Translations under genes and position numbers: made by a program
From: Rachicladosporium sp. CCFEE 5018
Lineage: Eukaryota; Ascomycota; Dothideomycetes; Cladosporiales; Cladosporiaceae
Length of the DNA stretch: 64,000 nt
Assembly: GCA_002077045.2 (NCBI GenBank)
Contig: KZ111145.1
Coordinates: 1,562,078 to 1,626,077, forward strand
Direction of reading: 5' to 3'
Part shown: one piece after another, positions 39,368 to 49,927 of the stretch
Layout of the letters: each line of letters begins with the position of its first letter
How positions within the stretch are numbered: position 1 is the first letter of the stretch
Notes under the pieces: model-generated
Told to the model about the DNA's origin: nothing
Database searches by the model: none
What the model saw: only the letters and a program-made list of their open reading frames with translations

Positions 39368-40105
39368 TCAGACACTCCCTCCAGCATCCCGCCACTTCTT
39401 AATCCGCTTCTTCAAGTCCCCTTCACTTCTTTGCATGTAATTGACCTTGATGTCCCTTGCCATCCTCCCCACATCATTGCCATGCTTCCGTACGAGTGCC
39501 TCGATGAATAGCCTCTCACCCTCAGGCTGCTTTCTCACGTACTTCTTCGTAGGCATACTAGCCCTCATCTCCAGATCTCGCACAACCTCTGTCTCGCCCT
39601 CACCACGTACATAGCTTCCCGGCTCAATGTTGCCGTGCTGATTTTCGAGCCTTGCCCACACCACCCTGCTTGCACCTTCATCCTCCTCGTCTGAGTCCAG
39701 ATCATTCAATGCATCGCCCAACGGGTTTGCTCTCCCTTCAACCTCACCGCCCACAACCCTCATCTCTCCCGTGACAGGGTCCCTCTCGATTCTCGCTTCC
39801 TGCACATCGAACCGTTCCGGCCGTTTTGCAGACGAGATGCTCAACCCATCGTCCTTCTTCCTCGTCCGCAGACTCTCACCTTCCTGCAGCTGCTCCACAT
39901 CCTCTGCCTTCCGCTCAATGCCACCAGTGTGCTTGTTCAGCTTCGAAGCAAGTCCAAGACGCTTGTAATTTTGCGACAGAGTGAGCGATTTGTCCCAATT
40001 CGCAGCCATTACTGGGTTCTTGTGCAGAACTTTCTTGGACTTTGGCTTGACCGCTTTGGGCGCCGCACTGCTGCGGTTCTTGCGCTTTTGTATCTCGCGA
40101 CCCAT
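39368..40105 (-). CDS. NOP16: Ribosome biogenesis protein NOP16
   Basis: A 245-residue single-exon protein from MGREIQKRKNRSSAAP. Family features are visible throughout: basic N-terminus (PKSKKVLHKNPVMAANWDKSLTLSQNYKRLGLASKLN), acidic middle (NDLDSDEEDEG) and the conserved C-terminal segment (FIEALVRKHGNDVGRMARDIKVNYMQRSEGDLKKRIKKW). Nop16 is a nucleolar factor in 60S subunit assembly. An in-frame Met further upstream exists, but the chosen start gives the standard MGRE N-terminus. It is divergent from the ZIP gene. Confidence 0.93.
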   Translation of the reverse strand: MGREIQKRKNRSSAAPKAVKPKSKKVLHKNPVMAANWDKSLTLSQNYKRLGLASKLNKHTGGIERKAEDVEQLQEGESLRTRKKDDGLSISSAKRPERFDVQEARIERDPVTGEMRVVGGEVEGRANPLGDALNDLDSDEEDEGASRVVWARLENQHGNIEPGSYVRGEGETEVVRDLEMRASMPTKKYVRKQPEGERLFIEALVRKHGNDVGRMARDIKVNYMQRSEGDLKKRIKKWRDAGGSV

Positions 40106-40299
40106 TTTTGCGGTTGCCTGAATAGAAAGTGATAGGGTAGTAAAGTCTGTTAGCAGTGCTATTGAAAAAGTCTGGCATGTGAAAGTCGGGATCTTGGCAA
40201 GTACCGCCCGGAGTATCATTGTACCGAAGGGGCTAACAAGACGACACTTCATCGATATGAGCATGTGAGATTGGCGATATTAGACCCTCTACTGCGATC
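40106..40299. promoter_or_regulatory. Bidirectional promoter between NOP16 and ZIP transporter
   Basis: The two start codons are 194 bp apart and point outward. No ORF of note; no obvious zinc-responsive element could be assigned by eye. Confidence 0.5.
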
Positions 40300-41667
40300 A
40301 TGGCGACAATGAGAGTACGAGTGGCATGTATCGCCCTTCTGGCGACTTTCTGTCTCACCACATATGCTCTCACCACCGAGAAGTCGGAAGTATTGTTCGA
40401 CGTTGGTTCACTAAGCACCAGCGAGCTGGAGCAGCAGTTGCAGGTATGGACTCTGAATGACAGCAGTCGATCGCACATACTGACGGGCCTCGACAGAAAT
40501 GCCCAACAGTCACCTCTCTCGAGGCTCACAAAGCTCTCAGCCACTCGACTGAGCTATCTCTGCTGCAAAGGGCTTTTAGCGCCCTATTTCCCTTCTCCTC
40601 GCCCATGTGGAACAGCTTTGCCGCCACCGCATACATCTCTGGACCGCCCAACTTCCTGCTGGCCTTAGTACCCACGAACTTTGATCCGAGCAGTCTCAAC
40701 ATCATGGTCGCGTTTGCTGTCGGAGGGTTGCTAGGCGACACGCTATTCCACTTGCTTCCCGAGATCTTCCTCGGCGAAGTCCCGCAGGGTGAGGTCAGAG
40801 TCAGACTTGTGGAGCCGAACAAGAATCTACTGCTTGGCGTGGCGATCATGTTCGGGTTTGTGACGTTCGTAGCCATGGACAAGGGGTTGCGAATCGCTAC
40901 TGGCGGGGCTGGGCATTCGCATGATCATAGCCAGGAGTCGAGCGAGATCAGCAATGGGCATCTCGGCGATGCCACGGCCAAAGCATCTGCTCTCGATAAT
41001 GTATCAAACGGCTCGTTGCGGAATCGAAAGGATGCGGTGATCTCTGAGAAGCCAGCCTTGACATCACCGGCGGCTGAACCTCCGAAGAAGGAGATCAAGC
41101 TATCAGCCTATCTCAACATTATCGCAGACTTCACCCACAACATCACGGATGGTCTGGCGTTGAGCTCGAGCTTCTATGCTTCCCCAACCATTGGTGCCAC
41201 GACGACACTGGCAGTCTTCTGCCACGAGATTCCCCACGAAGTAGGCGACTTCGCCCTACTCATCCAGGGAGGCATGAGCAAGAAGATGGCCATGGCCTTG
41301 CAATTCGTCACGGCACTCGGAGCAGTCCTCGGCACCTGCATTGGTGTGGCCGTGCAAGAGCTCGGCGGCAGCGCTGCTACGGCTGTCGCAGGTGCTGGCA
41401 ATCAAGGCATATGGGGAACGTCACTGTCGTGGGGTGATATGCTGCTACCCTTCACAGCTGGGACGTTCCTGTATGTAGGGACTGTGGGAGTGATACCTGA
41501 GATGCTTGAGACTGGACCGAATAAGATGAAGGAATTGAGGAGTATGGCAATGCAATTTGCTGCTATGGCTGCCGGTGCTGGTATCATGCTTGGGTAAGTC
41601 TCATCCATTCATCATCGTGAATCATCCTACTAACATAAACCCCTCCAACAGTATTAGCTGGGATTAG
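40300..41667 (+). CDS. ZIP zinc transporter, LIV-1/KE4 (YKE4-like) type
   Basis: Three exons: 40300-40443, 40497-41593 and 41652-41667; introns of 53 and 58 bp. The last exon adds only ISWD and a stop. The N-terminus is a signal sequence (MATMRVRVACIALLATFCLTTYAL). Helix 4 carries FTHNITDGLAL and helix 5 the HEIPHEVGDFA motif (HEXPHEXGD), the hallmark of the LIV-1 branch. A His-rich loop (GHSHDHSQE) lies between helices 3 and 4. Relatives such as yeast Yke4 move zinc across the ER or Golgi membrane, so secretory-pathway location is likely. About 418 residues. Confidence 0.92.
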
Positions 41668-41851
41668 ACGCTTCAAACCGCTAGCCCAAGATGAGCTCTC
41701 CCATTGCCAGTCATCCAGTCTAAGGTCCGCTTTAAGGCGCCCTTTCAAGGTTCCAAGCCGACGCACCAACTGGGCATGTCGAGTCGTGTTGCTCCATGCC
41801 TCTCGCTGAGTTACAGTCCTGACGGTATTCGCGGCCGCTGCCGATGGCACC
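41668..41851. other. Convergent 3' region
   Basis: 184 bp between the ZIP stop and the stop of a minus-strand gene. Nothing identified. Confidence 0.4.
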
Positions 41852-43455
41852 TCAAAGAGCCACCCCACCGTCGACACTCTCATCATTCCCACTCATAACA
41901 CTCTCCCACTCCTCCGCAAAGTCCTCGTCGTCTACATCCTCCCCATCACCCTCCTCACTAAGCTCATCCTCATCCATCAACTCCGCCAGCGTCGCTCCAG
42001 CCCTCGGATGATAAGACACCCTCCCACTCCTCAACACCTCCATACTCCCCGACCTCCCCAACCCAAGCACACTCTCTGCCTTGCGCCAACTCTTCGCGTC
42101 TTGCATCAATTGCGCCATACTCTGTGCCCTACTAAGCCGCTGAAGCCTCGACCTCGGATTACCGAAATGCAATTCCTTCGCAATTTCAGCGAAGACTTTT
42201 GGCTTCGTTGGTGAGATATCGCCCTGCCCGCCGAAAGGGTTCATCCTCAGCGGGTCGAATTTCGGTGGCTGAAAGGGATCCCAGGTGGTGATTATGATGT
42301 AGCCGCCTTGCTCCGTGGGGTCACGGCTGCTGAGGAGATTGCGAACGGTGATTGGCAGGCTATAGAGGAAGCCGGAGAGGTACTCGAAGTCGTGAAGGAG
42401 GCGGCCGTGGGATTCGAGAACGATTTGTTTGCATTCTGCCATGGCGGCACGGAAGTCAGCGCCGGAGGTGGCGTGGATGTCGCACTAGGTGAGGATGGTC
42501 AGTAAGTCCGTCTTCTACAACTTGCCTTTCTTCAGTCACATACTCTGTAATAGAGCCTCGGCACCTCCTCCCCCACCTCCATCTTCCCCTCCTCCTCCCT
42601 CCGCTCAAACCCAAAGTCCAACTCCGGCAGCCTCGGCGTCTTCAACCTTGGCGGCGCACTCCACACTCCCCTCTCCCCGTCCCCAGCCCCATCCCGTTCC
42701 TCAACTTCCTCATCCTCACTCTCCCCTCCAAAATCCCCAGCCAATACCCCAAACCCCGCTGCACTAGCCCTACCCTCACGCTGAAACCTGCGCTTAACAA
42801 GCTTGCGGCGTTTGGCGCGGGCTGTGCTGCCTTTCTGTAGGACGCGCTGGGTGTCGGCGTCGGAGGAACGGTAGCCTGGGGTCAAAGGCGAGAGCGGGGC
42901 GGTGGGATGATGAGGAGGGGAGATGGTTATGGGAGGAAGGGTGAGATTTGATTTGGAGGGGGAGGAGCGGCGGAGGAAGAAGCGGGAGGTGCTGCGGAGG
43001 GATTGGCGGAGGGTATTGCGGGGCGTGAGTGTAGATGTGGCAGACTTCTGGGGCGTCGTCGACGGGTTGGCGGAGTTGAACGGCATCGTGGCGTTGATTA
43101 TCACCTCGTTGCCAAGGGATTGATGGTAAGGACTGACTGCATCGATTAGCTCCCTTTCCCCTTGCCCTCGATCTCCACCTCGAACACCACGCGACGACGA
43201 AAGCAAGGAATGGATGTGAGGTGGCAGTGAAGATAGCGGCTCCGATGACTCGTCCGACTCAACAATCCGCGAAGTATCAGACGGCGTGGCAATCGCCGCT
43301 ACTTCGACGTTATGCTGCTGATGAAGTGGATGTTGGTGATGGAGGGAGGCCGCCGACTTTCTTGAGCGCAAGATGGAAGTACGGCCTGTGTAGCAGGAGT
43401 GACGTCGAGGCGTGGAGGCATAAGCGAAAGTGAGCTCTGGCATGAAGCCAGCCAT
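41852..43455 (-). CDS. Hypothetical protein, basic Ser/Pro-rich N-half with conserved C-half
   Basis: Two exons, 43455-42544 and 42484-41852, with a 59-bp phase-0 intron (GTATGT donor, TTACTGACC branch, CACCTAG acceptor); 514 residues. Splicing joins PRLYYR to CDIHATSGADF. The first half is Ser/Arg/Pro-rich with basic clusters (RRKLVKRRFQREGR) and Ser-Pro sites. The second half includes a conserved-looking block (MAECKQIVLESHGRLLHDFEYLSGFLYSLPITVRNLL) and ends acidic (EEGDGEDVDDEDFAEEWESV). I do not recognise the family. Without the intron it would be two separate ORFs; the good splice signals and matching phases support one gene. Confidence 0.72.
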
Positions 43456-44325
43456 GGTTCGTTTGAGTGTTTGTTTGTGAGAGAAGGAGCGATGGGGAGG
43501 TGAGTTGTGTGGTGTTTTAGGTTGTGGTAAGGTCATGTTCTGGGGCTCGAGCAACAGTCAAGTTGGCTTTGGTCAAGGACGAGGAAAGAGCAAGCAGAGA
43601 TTGTGTGATTGCATGGAAGAAGGGTGAGATGTTTGTCTTACATGTTCGAGGATAGTAGGGCGTAGTGAATGCAAGTAAGACTCATGATCTTTCACCTACA
43701 CTGTTGGGTGTTCACCTCAGAAGGCACATCACTGCTCCATCACTTCATCGCTGTACTTCTTCACCGAATCATCACTTCCTCAGCGTGCTGTCCATCAGTT
43801 CTGCTTTTTCCCCCTCCAAGGCTTTGCGGCTCAATGGAGTGGATAAGCGCTCATGGTCTGGCTGTTCTCTAGAGCCGTCTCAGAGTCTCCAATTCTCGTC
43901 GCCTGCTTGGCATGCAGAGCCGCGTATTCCTCGCCCCTCACGCTGCCCTTGAACAGCAGAGCTGTGCATTCCTCGCAACGCCTGAGATTCCTATTAGGGA
44001 AGCGTTCATACAGCATGACCTCGGCGTATTGCCTCCCGGCACTGTCGGGCGATGAATGGCAGTCTACCCTAGCCACGCCGTCCGACATTGGGTTTGTATT
44101 TGCGTCTCGGCTGTGGTGTGATCATGCATTCTCCATACTGCATCTTCCCGAGAACTAGCGATCGGGCAACTGCGGGAGTCGACCTAGACAGGGGCATCGC
44201 AGCCTCAAGTGCTCGCGGGCATCACATCCATCGTATTAGCCAGCGTGCCTGCGCTTTCTCGCCCTCCACTGCGGCTAGAGGTTTTGGTGCTGATCGCAGA
44301 ACTCCATTGAAAAGGTCCAACATCA
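43456..44325. other. Spacer between hypothetical gene and RIB1
   Basis: 870 bp with the promoter of the hypothetical gene and the 3' end of RIB1 (both minus). Frames on both strands look random in composition. No RNA gene or repeat was seen. Confidence 0.4.
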
Positions 44326-45552
44326 TTACTTGCTCAACATATGCTTCATCTTCTCGATCTTCGTGGACAAGTACTTCTCGACTTCCTTGCCTTGTACACC
44401 ACGCTCGCCTCCAGTCTGCCATGCAATGGGCACCATAGGCACTCGTTCAACAACTCGAACCTCTCGATTTGGTCCCTCGACTGCTCTTACTTTATCTGGG
44501 TTGTTAGTGAGTAGTTTGATACCTCGATCACCTCCAAGTCCAAGGTCCATGAGCATCGCAGTCGCAAGTCCGTAGCTCCTTGCGTCTCCAGGGTGCCGCA
44601 GCAGTAAATTCGCCTCCATAGTATCGTGACCTAGATCCTGAAGATTGTACGCCTTCAGCTTCTCCTTCAGTCCAATGCCTCTTCCTTCTTGTCGTAGATA
44701 GATAATCACTCCGCCTGCTGAAGGCAGTTTGGACGGCCGATGCGCCTCATGCTCCCCGATCTCACTCCCTGGCGTGGAACTCGGCGTAGGTACAGGCAAG
44801 CCCATCAGTCTCTCCGCCTCGTCCAGCTGCTCACCACAATCGCATCTTGCAGACCAGACAGTCTCGCCCGTATAGCACTCCGAATGAATTCTCACCAATG
44901 GCGGTCCGAGTTCCTCAGGGTAGCTACTATCAATCTCCTGCTGGCCCGTCTGTCCATTGCTAATCCCACCACCGGTCCCATTTAGTCCCGTCAAATACCC
45001 AGTACTCGGTCGCACGCCCTCTTCTCGTCTGATTGCCTGTAGTCTGCTACTCGTCCGTCCAGGGTATAGGGTACCCACATACGCACCCCTGATCATCCTG
45101 TCCCTTTCCGTCTCCCCAGGCATCACAGCATCCAGACTCCGACTTCGAATGTTCGGCCCAAAGACGATTGCCAAGTGCTCCTTTTCGTCTGCATTGTTGT
45201 GGTAGAGATGTAGCCACATCTCCTGGCCTGTCGTGGTCGGTATCCGTGCGCGTACTTCGCACCAGACTTTTGGCAAGACTTGCAGTAATGACGGGTTGCT
45301 GTCGGCTGCATCATCTACGCTGTTCTCGGGTTGAGGGAGGGAGATACTGCGGGGCTGTCGATCGTGCCGTTGACCAACACCCTCTTCCGAATTCCGCCAT
45401 GGGGTTGTGGGCGGTGTGAGCGCCGGTGAGACGAGGGGTGGCGGGACGGCGGAGTGGGTGTGCTCGAGTTTGAAGTCTGAGACGGTGCGCTGGGGGCGGG
45501 GGTGGGAGAGAGGGGTCAGCGCGGGTGAGGCATGGGCGGGGTAGGCGGCCAT
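44326..45552 (-). CDS. RIB1: GTP cyclohydrolase II (riboflavin biosynthesis)
   Basis: A 408-residue single-exon protein. The catalytic domain has the zinc-binding segment VRIHSECYTGETVWSARCDCGEQL (three Cys), the nucleotide-binding YLRQEGRGIGL, then LGHDTMEANLLL and IKLLTNNPDKV. It converts GTP to 2,5-diamino-6-ribosylamino-pyrimidinone phosphate, formate and diphosphate, the first committed step to riboflavin. The first ~95 residues are Pro/Ser/Thr-rich and probably disordered. The insert between the early barrel (WLHLYHNNADEKEHLAIVFG) and the zinc site is long, as usual in fungi. Cytosolic. Confidence 0.95.
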   Translation of the reverse strand: MAAYPAHASPALTPLSHPRPQRTVSDFKLEHTHSAVPPPLVSPALTPPTTPWRNSEEGVGQRHDRQPRSISLPQPENSVDDAADSNPSLLQVLPKVWCEVRARIPTTTGQEMWLHLYHNNADEKEHLAIVFGPNIRSRSLDAVMPGETERDRMIRGAYVGTLYPGRTSSRLQAIRREEGVRPSTGYLTGLNGTGGGISNGQTGQQEIDSSYPEELGPPLVRIHSECYTGETVWSARCDCGEQLDEAERLMGLPVPTPSSTPGSEIGEHEAHRPSKLPSAGGVIIYLRQEGRGIGLKEKLKAYNLQDLGHDTMEANLLLRHPGDARSYGLATAMLMDLGLGGDRGIKLLTNNPDKVRAVEGPNREVRVVERVPMVPIAWQTGGERGVQGKEVEKYLSTKIEKMKHMLSK

Positions 45553-46922
45553 GCTGGAAGTGGAGGGTGAGGCTCGACTATCGTCACTGGCGAAGTTCTA
45601 CTCTCATACTCGCGTGGTCCCAGATGCGACAGACAAATACGATTCATAGATTGATAATGCCATAATTTGGATCGTACCGGTATCGCGCCATGATGCAGCC
45701 GACGTCAATGCCGAGGCCTTACTCCGTAGTCGGGGCCACTTTACGGGAATATGGATTATTATCATTCTACGGACTTCCAGACCGACACAATGTCGACGCT
45801 CCTAACGGCTGATAGGAGACTTTTGATGTACGTATACGCTCAATACTTTCTTCAGTCAAGTAAGCCTCCCATCACATGCCTCCACACCGACAAATCTCCG
45901 ATCGTAACACTCGACGCAGCTCCTTCCGTTCGCAACGTCCCTTGGTCTTTATCTTTACTACTCCGTTTCCATCGAATTGAAGTGGCGTCGAGTATCTCGC
46001 CTTGTGAGGTCTCCATAGCGCAGCCGAATCGCGCTTTGCGCAAAGGACCGGCCTAGAACTCTCGGGCAACCGTAAGCATTGCTCAGTAAGTTATGTGTTT
46101 CATATGACTCTAATCACAACGGCCGCATTCTGCGATTGTTCGACCCGTTCGTTGTGATCCGTCGTGGATCCGTTCGTGACACGTGATATAGCTTGAGTCA
46201 TGGCTACCTGCGCGGTCCAAGGCTCCTGTGTAGAATGATGTGATTGCTCGAGGCACACTAGAAAGTCGACTCGAGGAGATCCATAATCTGCCGGATCCCG
46301 TGCTTCGGTGTCCGTGCAGGGGTCTGTCCCCAAGGGCAAAGATCAAGAAGTAGGGTCACTGTCATCGGCAACGCGGTAGCCAGGTCACTTTCTGTCTCTG
46401 CTCGTTCTCGTAGGCTTCTCCGATGTCAACATGGTTGCCTTCACGGGCTCGGTAACAGATGTCATCGGCTTGAAGCCCTGAGTCGAAGGTAGCTTGACTT
46501 GACCGGAAGACGGGCAGAACGTCCAGAGCGACGCGATAGTGTCGAGTCCAGGCATAATGTCCAGTCTATGGCAGTCTTGTGGCGTGAAAGAACGCGGAAC
46601 CGACGAGACGGAATGGAGACATCGATCTACTATACATATACCTACCTTGCTTTATGGCGTGATTGAGGAGCTGTGACGCTTACGGAAGCGCGCGACGCTA
46701 ATACGCGACCTATCGTGCGTGAAACTGCACGCGAAGGGACAGCATTCGCGCACCCTCTGCATCGTGCAGGTACTGGGTGATGGAAGAAGTGATGGTAACG
46801 GATGAGTTTGGAATCAAAGCGGTACTCGATTTAGAGCTCGGTGATGTGATTGGTCAGCTTTCGGGACTCACAGCGTTTTCGTTCCGGTCTCGACCTGACC
46901 GAGACGTTAAGAGACATGCAGT
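45553..46922. promoter_or_regulatory. Divergent spacer between RIB1 and APA phosphorylase
   Basis: 1,370 bp, the longest spacer of the window, containing both promoters. Frames in 45751-46346 are short and overlapping. I looked for tRNA B-box patterns and saw none. A GTGTTTCATATGACTC stretch near 46094 contains a TGACTC (GCN4-like) core, of uncertain meaning. Confidence 0.4.
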
Positions 46923-47818
46923 ATGGGAGCACTCGATAGTCTGACGCCGATTTCCGTGACAGAGGCAGAAGTCCTCAAACGCTTCGATGAACTCCATACT
47001 CGGGGCGAATTACTATGGGAACCCAACGAACCCATCCGCATTCCCCAACAGCCCATCGACGCCTACATCCGCGTTTCCCCAGCCCTGATGACGAAACCAT
47101 ACAACCCCGGGGACACCTCCCGGAAACCAGCCTTCACAGGTGATCCACCCGAGTACACCCTCTGCGAAGTGGGGCCAGCTCATAAGCTTATCCTCAACAA
47201 GTACTGCTGGGTCCGGCCGCAGCTGATCCTGCATACGCTCGAGTATGAGAGTCAGCGAGATGGGCTGACTCTGCGAGATGTAGACGCCACTTGGCAGGTC
47301 CTCGAGATGCTTGGAGAAGGCTATATGGCGATCTTCAACGGTGGACCGGAGGCTGGTGGTAGTATAGCGCACAAGCATGTGCAGATTATGCCGAAGCCGG
47401 GATGGAAGTTGTTCCCGGGGAAGTGCCTTGATCAGGATGCAGGGATGAAGTGTATGTACTGTTCCGGACTGCGAAGGCAATGAACGTCAGCTAATGTAAA
47501 GCAGCACTCGGCGTAGTCCCGTTCGTTCATCAATTTCAAGTTCTGTTTCCAGAGTCAACTTCGGCGGCAATCTTTGCATCGATAAGGGAGCTGTCCGGGT
47601 CTATGAGTATCCCTGCGCTGTACCCAGCACACAACGTTGTCTTGACTCTGTCTTGGCTCATAGTCCTGCCGCGTAGACAGGCTGAGGTAGATGGCTGCGC
47701 CGCTGGTGCACAAGCGATGCTCGGCGACATCTGGACAAAGACTCATGACCAGGTACAGCAGTGGAGATCTTTGGGTCCGATGAGTGTGCTGGCGCAACTT
47801 GGCGTGACGAGGCCATAG
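46923..47818 (+). CDS. Diadenosine tetraphosphate phosphorylase / ATP adenylyltransferase (APA1/2-like)
   Basis: Two exons, 46923-47451 and 47502-47818; the 50-bp intron (GTATGT donor, CAGCTAATG branch, AAAG acceptor) is phase 1 and joins GMKS to ALGVVPFVHQF. The product has 281 residues. The HIT-like motif is AHKHVQIMPKP, preceded by FNGGPEAGGS, which matches the Gly/Ser-rich loop before the catalytic His in Ap4A phosphorylases. The second exon ends as the family does (YNVVLT-like PAHNVVLTLSWLIVLPR, with the Arg-rich end). It splits Ap4A with phosphate to ADP and ATP. It is a little shorter than yeast Apa1/2 (about 320). Confidence 0.88.
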
Positions 47819-47999
47819 GACTCAATATGAGACCGTGGCGCCATGCGTATAGACATAGATGAATTATGCGACGTGCTGAGAATGTAATAGAAATTAACGG
47901 CCGTCAGATGCCCACTTCCGCATTACTAGCATCGGATTTGACCTATAACATGCAACATCTTCAGCTAGAACCTGACGAAACAGCCCAAACATTCACCAA
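47819..47999. other. Convergent 3' region
   Basis: 181 bp between the APA stop and the stop of the truncated minus-strand gene. Nothing identified. Confidence 0.4.
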
Positions 48000-48829
48000 C
48001 TACCTCGGTCGGTCAGCCTGTGACTTTCCGTAGCTAGATCCGCTGCGTGAGTCTGAAGGCTCGGCACCGTTCGTAGGACGTGGACGTCGCAGTGATTGTC
48101 TAGCCACCGCCTCCGCGGCAGGTGAAGCGACGCTCAGACCACTGAAAGAAGTGGTGAGGAGCATCTGCTGCGTTTGAGACAAAGGCCGGCGCGGTATCGA
48201 TGAACTCGCTCCAACTCTTGTCTCCGGCAGCCTATTGACTGCTGGCGAAGGTGTCCCGCCGCTCGGTCGCGACGTGTAATTCCCATTGCTAGATGCGGCT
48301 CTCGCCTGCTTCATAGCTTGGGCCGCGATAGGAACCAGCGTACTCAGTGGGGTCCAGGAAAACTCGCGACCCTGATACCTCATATATAGCTCGTCACAGC
48401 GGAGCAGTAGAAGGCAATCGTTATCTGCGTCCCTGTACAGGACTTGCGGTCGACTGCTCTGAGCAGCGTCAGTATCCTTGAACTCTGTCGTATATGCACG
48501 TTGCAAGACAGGCACAGTCTCTGAAGTGTCGACTCGGCCCTCCGGCATGCCGACGCGACGCTCACAGTATCTGATTACCCATCTGCACAAAGTGGCAAGT
48601 CGCGAATCTTGATGAGGGGCAGGTCCGGCAGTGCCTGGCGTACTGGAGGCTACTTTGCTGCACGAAGCGACCCACTTCCAAAGCTCGCCGCATACGTCGA
48701 TGTATCCGGGATCATCTGCATTAGTGAATTTGGTCATGTCGACGTGATTTGCATGAATGGCCATGCGGTCATGTGGTCGTGAAGCCAGGATTGCCGAAGC
48801 ATCGTCCACGATCTGCGACGAGTCAGTCC
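48000..48829 (-). CDS. Hypothetical protein, 5' end lost in an assembly gap
   Basis: The frame runs from the gap (TDSSQIVDDASAI...) to a stop at 48000, at least 276 codons. A core around DDPGYIDVCGELWKWVASCSKV, LATLCRWVIRYCERRV and YRDADNDCLLLLRCDELYMRYQGREFSW looks folded; the rest is Ser/Arg/Pro-rich. No family recognised. The real start should lie beyond the Ns: 48864 has an ATG (MEAPATLP) on the same strand that could be it, though with exactly ten bases in the gap the frame would not match. Confidence 0.65.
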
Positions 48830-48839
48830 NNNNNNNNNN
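48830..48839. other. Assembly gap of ten Ns
   Basis: Ten consecutive Ns interrupt the 5' part of a minus-strand gene. The round number suggests a conventional scaffold gap of unknown true size. The copies of the 12-kb duplication lie on opposite sides of it. Confidence 0.99.
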
Positions 48840-48889
48840 TCGGCAAGGTCGCAGGTGCCTCCATCGAATAATTCACAGGATCGATGAGA

Positions 48890-49856
48890 TCAGCGCCCAC
48901 CAGTAGGCTGACCCATCCTTTCCTGCAACACCCTCTCTTTCAGCAGATCACCTCCAGTCATGTGCACCTGCTCCATGACAGGCTCTTGCTCCTTCTCCGC
49001 TTCATCGTCTCCCTCGGCCTCATCCTCCGGCTCAGCGGCCGGCCACCCAGCCAGTCGACGCAACACTGCATTCTCCTCTCTCAGCGCGCCGACCTTCTTC
49101 CGCCACGGCCCGGCTCCTTCCTCTTCTCTTGACTTCACCACCTTCCTCATCTCTTCATTCAGTCTGCCTAGACCCGCTTGCCAGTCAGAGTGGACTCGCT
49201 GTGCAGTAAGTGTTTCGTCGCGAGCTTGTGCGAGGAGCTCGGTGTAGTGTTTGTGCACTGCTAAGAGATGCTCATTCTGAGCATAGACGTAGTTGCGTAT
49301 TCGCTCTGTTGCTTCTGTCAGGGTGTCTTCGTAGAGTGATTGCAGGCGAGCGTGCTCGGTAGCAGTGTTCTGGAGAGCGGCGATGCGCGCGGTGGCTTCG
49401 GAGAGGGAGCGGCGGAGGGTTGTGAGCGTCGGTGTCTCTTCGGCTTGGGGAGCTGTCGTCGTGTACAGTCAGCATGATGAGCCAATACTGCAACGCATGG
49501 TGGCGAACAAAACGGAAAGAACATACACTGAGCAGAGTCACCATTGACAACAGGCAAAGCTGGCAAGCCTGGGGGGTATCTAGCCTACGAAAGCTGTCAC
49601 TACAACGTGCCCCTTGTCCAAAACCATCATCCTCTGGCGATAAGTAAAGAGCACATACATTGCGCCTCTCGACCTGCTCCAGCCCCTCCTGCACGCGAAG
49701 GAAGTCCTCGCGGTTCTGTTGCAGCCAACCCGACAAAGTCTCCATATTCTGCATCAGCGTCTGCATGTCGCTATGATGCCCTGCTGCCGGCATTCCATTG
49801 ATACCAGCTGTTGCAGCGTACATGCCTGCGTTTGCTGCGCCGTTGTTATTCGCCAT
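48890..49856 (-). CDS. Coiled-coil hypothetical protein
   Basis: Three exons: 49856-49659, 49584-49527 and 49452-48890; the splice sites GTATGT/GTAG and GTATGT/ACAG keep the frame and give 272 residues. After an Ala/Asn/Gly-rich start (MANNNGAANAGMYAATAG), the protein becomes helical with heptad-like stretches (MQTLMQNMETLSGWLQQNREDFL; LRRSLSEATARIAALQNTATEHARLQSLYEDTLTEATERI; WRKKVGALREENAVLRRLAGW), so a coiled coil is likely. An acidic segment (AEPEDEAEGDDEAEKEQEP) follows. No family recognised; a structural or scaffold role is inference. Confidence 0.7.
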
Positions 49857-49927
49857 ATTGGACGATGTGCTGAGTAATGAATCTCCTCCCCAAGTGAGCG
49901 ATCTTGGTGAATCAGGTAGAAGAGCGA

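Noticed and set aside
45751..46346. Short ORFs between RIB1 and the APA gene
   Set aside because: They overlap on both strands, have random composition and no conserved motif.
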